DNA of 64,000 nucleotides from JAEUIV01 sp033763795 (lineage in GTDB: Bacteria > Planctomycetota > Phycisphaerae > Phycisphaerales > UBA1924), in NCBI GenBank assembly GCA_033763795.1, contig JANRJV010000040.1:1-64000 (forward strand), written 5' to 3'. Shown piece by piece: positions 59,428-64,000 of this stretch. Every line of letters begins with the position of its first letter. Positions within the stretch are counted from its first letter, which is position 1. The translations under genes were made by a program, and so were the position numbers. Below the pieces are notes generated by a model. That model had not been told where the DNA came from and ran no database searches. It saw nothing but the letters and a program-made list of their open reading frames with translations.

Positions 59428-60026
59428 GAACCACCCTCCCCCACCACAGCCGCCGCCGCGATCGTCACCGACACGCTCACCTGTTTGGGAAGCTGAACGC
59501 GGCCCGGCCCCTCGATGCGCAGCGAGCGGATCTCGGTCCCGCCGCGCAGGTTCTCCAGGCGGTCGAGGATCGCGAACACGTCCCGTGTCGACACGCTGTC
59601 GAAATCCACGCGGAGCAGGATCCTGCGCACGGCGCCCGTCGCGGCGGGAACGTTCTCGCGGGCTGCGCTGAACGTGGGAGTCGACGTCAGCCCCACATCC
59701 TTCATCGCTTCCAGCACCAGTTCGCGGAAGCGCGCCTCGGCGAGCTCGGGCGTCGGCCCTGAAATGAGCCCCGGCTGCGTCCGCGCCCACGCGTCGCGGG
59801 CCCGGGCCGCCGCGTCGCGCCACCGGTCGGCGCTGTCGAGAAGGGCCTGATCCTCGTTCGACGCCGCCAGGGCGTCGAGATACTCGGCCCGCGCGCCCTG
59901 GTCGAGCGCTGCTTCCGAACCCGCGCCCTGCCCGCCGAGGAGCCCGGCCATGTCCGCAACAACGAACACGCCGAGCAGGCCGGTGATCACCGCGAGCAGA
60001 CCTGTCGTCCGGGAACGGGCGTTCAT
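59424..60026 (-). CDS. gspM: GspM-like type II secretion protein
   Basis: A 200-residue bitopic inner-membrane protein. The N-terminal helix (TTGLLAVITGLLGVFVVADMAGLL) is followed by a helical stretch and a small ferredoxin-like periplasmic domain (RRILLRVDFDSVSTRDVFAILDRLENL), as in GspM/PilO. It stabilises GspL. It shares ATGA overlaps with gspL and gspC. Confidence 0.7.
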   Translation of the reverse strand: MNARSRTTGLLAVITGLLGVFVVADMAGLLGGQGAGSEAALDQGARAEYLDALAASNEDQALLDSADRWRDAAARARDAWARTQPGLISGPTPELAEARFRELVLEAMKDVGLTSTPTFSAARENVPAATGAVRRILLRVDFDSVSTRDVFAILDRLENLRGGTEIRSLRIEGPGRVQLPKQVSVSVTIAAAAVVGEGGS

Positions 60027-61273
60027 GGTGATATCTCCGCGCTGATGCCCGACCGCAGGGCCCGGATATGGAAGGTTTCGAGCGACCGCTCGGAGACGGG
60101 GCGCGGCGGGTCGACTTCGCGAGCCTGCTCGAACGCGGGCGAGTCCTCGAACGCCCGAAGCACGTCCCCCGATCTGCGCGCTTCGCCGCGAACGGTGATG
60201 CTCGTCTCGTCGAGATCGACCCGGTAGAAGAACGCGTCGGCGGGCAGCGCTTCCCGCGCGGCGCTCAGCACGCGGACCGTCTGCCCCTTCGTCTCGAAGC
60301 GCGGCAGGAGGCTCTGCGCTTCGTTCAGCAGATCGGAGTACCGCCGAGCTTCATCGCGATCGGTGATCACATCGCGGATCACATCGCGCCGGGCGGCGGA
60401 CTGCGCATCGAGCGCCTCGGTCGCCCGCGCGTAGCGGGCATCCGCAACGAAGGGTGACGCGACGAGAAGCACCGCCGCCGCGGTCGCCACGGCCCCCGGC
60501 AAGGCCCAGCCGCTTCGCGGCCCGCTCATCGCTCCCGACAGCGGAGCAAACCCGCGGACAACTTCCGGCGCCAGCACGGCCGCGATGGCGAGGTCTTCGC
60601 CGCTGACCGTGGAGTTCTCCGCGCCGGGGAGAGTCACGCGCTGGTCAGTGGGGCCGCTTTCGGGTGTGGCCGCGAGCTCTTCCACTTCGCCGTATACGAG
60701 CCGGTGCGCGACGCGCCCGCCACCGGGCAACGTGTCCACCACTTCCGCCCGCGGTCGCTTCTGAAGGCCCAGCCCGAGCGCCGCCATCGACGCCGACAGC
60801 ACGCGGTCGGGGTCCCGACCGATCGCGCCGCGCACGGCGTCGAACCAGGGCTGCAGCCGGCGACGGTCGGCAACGACGAGATACCCTCCCGCGTCGCTCG
60901 GGTCCGCGGTGGCGTCCCCGCTCTCAAGCCGCGGAGCACGATCGATCAGCCCGACGAGCGCATCGCCCGCGGCGAGGGGGACGAAGCTGTGGATGTTCCG
61001 GACGATCTCTTCGCGTGCGGACCGCCAGACGGCGGTGGTCGCTCCGACCGGTCGGACCGCGCACATGGCGCTCGGACACGTGAGCACCACCCGCGCGGCG
61101 CCGCGGGCTGCGCTCAGGCGCGCCCGCGCCTCGTCGTGCGGCATGCGCAGAAACTCGCGGAGGACGCCCAGCCGACGGGCCGTCGTGCCCATCACCGACT
61201 CCCGCACCAGTGCCGCGTGAAGATCCGCGCCGACGATGACCAGACTCAACGTTGAGCTCGGAGCGAGCCGCAT
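60023..61273 (-). CDS. gspL: GspL-like type II secretion protein
   Basis: A 416-residue protein with a cytoplasmic actin-like half (LSLVIVGADLHAALVRESVMG at the start, GGYLVVADRRRLQPWFDAV in the middle), a transmembrane helix at about 265-283 (LPGAVATAAAVLLVASPFVA) and a periplasmic PilN-like half. It binds the ATPase GspE and GspM. GspL is equivalent to a fused PilM and PilN; both separate proteins are also encoded in the convergent operon. Its ATG overlaps the gspK stop by one base. Confidence 0.75.
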   Translation of the reverse strand: MRLAPSSTLSLVIVGADLHAALVRESVMGTTARRLGVLREFLRMPHDEARARLSAARGAARVVLTCPSAMCAVRPVGATTAVWRSAREEIVRNIHSFVPLAAGDALVGLIDRAPRLESGDATADPSDAGGYLVVADRRRLQPWFDAVRGAIGRDPDRVLSASMAALGLGLQKRPRAEVVDTLPGGGRVAHRLVYGEVEELAATPESGPTDQRVTLPGAENSTVSGEDLAIAAVLAPEVVRGFAPLSGAMSGPRSGWALPGAVATAAAVLLVASPFVADARYARATEALDAQSAARRDVIRDVITDRDEARRYSDLLNEAQSLLPRFETKGQTVRVLSAAREALPADAFFYRVDLDETSITVRGEARRSGDVLRAFEDSPAFEQAREVDPPRPVSERSLETFHIRALRSGISAEISP

Positions 61274-62391
61274 CAGAACACCCGCCTCAGGCCCACGGCC
61301 TCGACCCCCGAGACATCACTTACGACCGCCATCCCCTCGAACTCCGCGCGCACGTCGTCGATCACTTCGACGTGGATCCGGAGCACGCGACCCGGCTCCA
61401 CTCGCAGGAACGGGACCGCGTCGCGCGCCCCCGCGGGCAACAGCCGCGCAACGTCCTCCACCGTCAGCGGACGCTGCCGCCGCGCTTCTTCGATGCGAGC
61501 CACGGTCGGCGCGTCGAGCCCGGGAACGCTGAGCAGGACCGCGGACGACGCGGTGTTGATGTGCACGCGCCCGTCGCCCGTGACGCCCAGGTCGCCCCGC
61601 AGAAGATCGAATCGCTCGCGCGTCATCGAGGGAAGATAGCGCAGTTCGTCGATGGTTTCGAACGGGGCGTTGCGGCAGACGACCCCGCGGCGCCGATGAT
61701 CGTCGCGCTCGGCCCCGAAGGGCTCACGGAAGTCGTCCGCGTCGCGCCAATCGATGATCTCCGAGGTCAGCCGGCTGGCTTCCTCGGGGGTCAGCGCTTT
61801 GGCCCGCAGATAGGCTTCGAGCTGCTCACGCTTCGCGACGTTCACGTTGAGCATCGAGCCCGCGTCGGTCGCCTTCACGCGGTACAGGGGGCCGTTCTCC
61901 CGAAGCCGCAGCTCGAGAACTTCGCTGGGGATCTCGGTCACGCGCAGCGCCCCCACCGCCTGCTTCGGGTCGAACTTGCCTGAGATGCCCCCGCCCTGAG
62001 TCGAACGTCGGACGCTCGCGCTGTTGTCGGCGGCGTTGCGCTCCAGCTCCTCGGCGAGCTGCGGCATCATCTGCCGAAAGAACTCGGGCAAGGGGAACTC
62101 TTCGCCTTGATCGCCGCCACCCCCGGACGACCCGCCCGGGTCGGAGCGCCGGCCCTCGGCCCCCTGCGCCTCCATCTGCTGCGCGAACTTGTCCTCCGTG
62201 GTCGACAGACCCGTAAGCAATAGAGCCACCGCCGACCGCGCTTCGCGCTCGACCTCCGCGCGGCGGACGAGCACGCGCGACTCAACGCTGGCCGAGCGCA
62301 TGAGCACCGCCGCGTGGGTCGCCAGCGCGAAGACCGCCGCCGAAGCGAGCAGAACTAGAATGAGCGCAAAGCCTTGACGACCAGGACGCAC
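61273..62391 (-). CDS. gspK: GspK minor pseudopilin
   Basis: A 372-residue protein that caps the pseudopilus tip. The N-terminal class III signal is short: VRPGRQG followed by FALILVLLASAAVFALATHA, with no Glu at +5, as is usual for GspK. The C-terminal part has the GspK features IIDWRDADDFREPFGAE and the NTASSAVLLSVPGLDAPTVARIEEAR helix-hairpin-helix-like domain. It starts with GTG at 62391, overlapping the gspJ end by 37 bases; the longer frame to 62469 lacks a prepilin-like start. A Glu/Gly-rich stretch lies in the middle. Confidence 0.85.
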   Translation of the reverse strand: MRPGRQGFALILVLLASAAVFALATHAAVLMRSASVESRVLVRRAEVEREARSAVALLLTGLSTTEDKFAQQMEAQGAEGRRSDPGGSSGGGGDQGEEFPLPEFFRQMMPQLAEELERNAADNSASVRRSTQGGGISGKFDPKQAVGALRVTEIPSEVLELRLRENGPLYRVKATDAGSMLNVNVAKREQLEAYLRAKALTPEEASRLTSEIIDWRDADDFREPFGAERDDHRRRGVVCRNAPFETIDELRYLPSMTRERFDLLRGDLGVTGDGRVHINTASSAVLLSVPGLDAPTVARIEEARRQRPLTVEDVARLLPAGARDAVPFLRVEPGRVLRIHVEVIDDVRAEFEGMAVVSDVSGVEAVGLRRVF

Positions 62392-63191
62392 GTGAACTCC
62401 TGTTCTTGGAAGATGCCGACCAGCCGCATCGCGTCGGGCTCGCGGGGCAGCTTGTCGATGACGGGCCACCAGCTCTCGCGCGACGCCTGCAGGGCGCGCG
62501 GATCATCGCGCGGGTCGCGCGAGATGCCCTCGAAGGGATCGTCCCGACGGGGAGCGTCCGCCCGCTGTCCCTTGTTCTTGGACTGCTCGGCTTTCTGACG
62601 CTTGAGCAGTTCGTCGCCGGGCTCCTCTTCGCGCTCGCGCGCGACGCCGTTCTCAACGATCGTGGGCGCGTACCGCTCGAAGACGAGCAGCGGGCACCGC
62701 TCCAGCAGCACATGCCTCGACATCGGCGGCGTCTGCAGACCGCCCGAGCCGTTCTGTTCGGCGTCGATCGCGGAGCCCGCGCCCCCCGCGGCGCTCAGGT
62801 CCGCAAGGGGCCGCTCCTCGTACACCAGCCGAAAAAGCGGACCCGCGCCCGGCGTGGACCGGTCCCGCTCGATCCGGTACCGCACCGTGGCGAGCGGCCA
62901 CTCCGGATGCAGCAGAGGCGTCGCGGTCAGAAACTCCACCGAATCGGCGGCCAGCGCGACACCGGGATCGCCATCGCGGAGCTGTCGCCGGTCGCTCCAC
63001 TGTTGCCTCATGATGTCCAGCACGCGCGGCAGGTGAAGGCCCCGCTGCTGCGTGCCCGCGTCCCGGGCCCATGTCAGTGTCTGAGCCCACAGCGCCGCCA
63101 GGAGCGTCGTCATCGACGCCAGCACCGTCACCGCGAGCACGAGCTCGAGGAGCGTGAACCCTGATCGTGCTCGTCCGCTCAGCGCGGCCAT
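62355..63191 (-). CDS. gspJ: GspJ minor pseudopilin
   Basis: A 278-residue prepilin-like protein with the cleavage site SG|FTLLELVLAVTVLASMTTLLAA (Glu at +5). It belongs to the I-J-K tip complex. The mature part is beta-rich with a charged insert (EREEEPGDELLKRQKAEQSK). It overlaps gspI by 13 bases and gspK by 37 bases. Confidence 0.85.
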   Translation of the reverse strand: MAALSGRARSGFTLLELVLAVTVLASMTTLLAALWAQTLTWARDAGTQQRGLHLPRVLDIMRQQWSDRRQLRDGDPGVALAADSVEFLTATPLLHPEWPLATVRYRIERDRSTPGAGPLFRLVYEERPLADLSAAGGAGSAIDAEQNGSGGLQTPPMSRHVLLERCPLLVFERYAPTIVENGVAREREEEPGDELLKRQKAEQSKNKGQRADAPRRDDPFEGISRDPRDDPRALQASRESWWPVIDKLPREPDAMRLVGIFQEQEFTCVLVVKALRSF

Positions 63192-63598
63192 ATGAACTCC
63201 AGCTTCGACCCGCGATACTCCAGCTCGTACCGCCAGACCAGTACACGGTCGCTCAGCTTCACGACTGATTCGGGCAGCGCCGAAGCCGCCGGGTTCTCGC
63301 GCACGACGCGCCGGCCGACCAGCACGTAGGGCTTGCCCAGGTGCTCGCCCTTCCAGCGGCGCTCCAGGGTCTCCCCCTGGGTCACTTCGGGTCGGCCCAG
63401 CAGGCCGGACGTGAACATCTCGAAGATCGCTTCACCCTCGCGGAGGAGCGCGTGCCGCGCCCGGGCCCGCTCCTGCTGCGCGAGCGCCTGCCCGCGCAGG
63501 CCCAGGCACGCCATCATCACGCCCGCGAGCAGCGCCATTGCGAGCACCGCCTCAATCAGCGTGAAGCCCCGCCCTTGTGCGCGTCGTGCAGGAGTCAT
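63179..63598 (-). CDS. gspI: GspI minor pseudopilin
   Basis: A 139-residue prepilin-like protein with the site RG|FTLIEAVLAMALLAGVMMAC (Glu at +5) and a small mature domain ending in LVWRYELEYRGSKLEFIW. It is the pseudopilus tip initiator in other systems. It follows gspD with a one-base TGA/ATG overlap. Confidence 0.85.
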   Translation of the reverse strand: MTPARRAQGRGFTLIEAVLAMALLAGVMMACLGLRGQALAQQERARARHALLREGEAIFEMFTSGLLGRPEVTQGETLERRWKGEHLGKPYVLVGRRVVRENPAASALPESVVKLSDRVLVWRYELEYRGSKLEFIWPR

Positions 63599-64000
63599 CA
63601 GGAAGGGGCTCCCTCCGACAGCGGCTGGTCCTCCCGCTCCTCTTCCTGCACCGGCGCGGGCGGAGCGGGTTCTTCCGACTCGGGCGCCCGCAGTTCGTGC
63701 AGCGATCCCCAGGGCAGCTCGTTCGAGCGGTCCAGCAGCTCGGCGCGGACCGCGTTCACGCAGCGAAGGAAGTCGCTCGCGATGTCGGCCCCTTCCGAGG
63801 GCTGGTTGAGGATCGTGGGCGTGATCGCCAGCAGCAGCTCCGTGCGCGTCGAGCGGTTGCTCTTGTTGCTGAACGCTTCGCCCAGCACGGGGATGCGCCC
63901 CAGCACGGGGATCCGGTCGGCGTCGTCGCGCGTGTCCTGGATGATGATCCCGCCCAGCAGCACCGTCTTGCCGGAGGGAACGATCACCGTCGTGTCAACG
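63598..64000 (-). CDS. gspD: GspD secretin, C-terminal part (5' end outside window)
   Basis: The last 133 residues or so of a secretin; the rest lies beyond the right edge. The secretin signature VPSGKTVLLGGIIIQDTRDD, the GRIPVLGEAFSN block and RTELLLAITPTIL end the beta-barrel. A C-terminal extension of about 75 residues, acidic and Pro/Glu-rich (ESEEPAPPAPVQEEEREDQ), follows. It forms the outer-membrane channel of the type II system and leads the gspD-I-J-K-L-M-C part of the operon. Confidence 0.9.
   Translation of the reverse strand, partial: VDTTVIVPSGKTVLLGGIIIQDTRDDADRIPVLGRIPVLGEAFSNKSNRSTRTELLLAITPTILNQPSEGADIASDFLRCVNAVRAELLDRSNELPWGSLHELRAPESEEPAPPAPVQEEEREDQPLSEGAPS

Overview
The window is GC-rich chromosomal DNA (strong G/C bias at third codon positions) with dense, short-gapped gene clusters on both strands. 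It most likely comes from a planctomycete of the Phycisphaerae type. The pointers are a secreted protein ending in two dockerin-like DFSDITxVLQxFN repeats, a DUF1800-DUF1501 pair with a Tat signal, a very long SecA, an S46 peptidase, pyruvate phosphate dikinase, futalosine-pathway menaquinone synthesis and a PilMNO-type locus. The placement is inferred from gene families only. No rRNA, tRNA, CRISPR array, insertion sequence or phage gene was found.

Layout. 1-3.4 kb: the start of a gene leaving on the left, an ECF sigma factor with its membrane anti-sigma factor, and a small lipoprotein cluster. 3.4-8.6 kb: an S46 dipeptidyl-peptidase, an HDOD-GGDEF protein with a small MshEN-like partner, and an RlmI-like methyltransferase. 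8.6-11.1 kb: infC with an AUC start codon and a long leader, then truD. 11.1-19.8 kb: prolyl oligopeptidase, an ABC ATPase paired with a large membrane protein, an M20 dipeptidase and small conserved proteins. 19.8-30.6 kb: tatA, a FolD-family enzyme with altered active-site residues, a secreted propeller/dockerin protein, a glycosyltransferase-like protein, a DEAD-box helicase, alr, a Nudix hydrolase and pabB. 30.8-43.3 kb: ppdK, a TPR protein, a lipoprotein, a BtpA-like protein, a PilZ-like protein, a DUF885 peptidase and a 1360-residue SecA. 43.4-52.8 kb: birA, a GT1-type glycosyltransferase, DUF1800/DUF1501, a ribF-nrnA-methyltransferase operon and mqnB. 52.9-64 kb: two convergent envelope-machine operons, pilM-N-O-P-like-pilB/gspE on the plus strand and gspD-I-J-K-L-M-C on the minus strand (gspD runs off the right edge).

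Themes. Several genes serve export and the cell envelope: SecA, TatA, two secretion/pilus operons, lipoproteins, secreted peptidases and the Tat-exported DUF1501 protein. Others serve translation and RNA: infC, truD, an rRNA methyltransferase, a DEAD-box helicase and NrnA. Cofactor genes are scattered singly (pabB, folD, ribF, birA, mqnB). Two initiation features recur. ATGA/GTGA stop-start overlaps mark translational coupling inside operons. Several first-in-operon genes have a -10-like hexamer only 4-8 nt before the start codon and no Shine-Dalgarno, which suggests leaderless transcripts.

The observations most worth checking are the FolD-family protein lacking the expected Lys/Gln/Asp active-site set, the MshEN-like/GGDEF pair, the leaderless-start pattern, the AUC-initiated infC with its structured leader, and the paired pilus/type II secretion operons.
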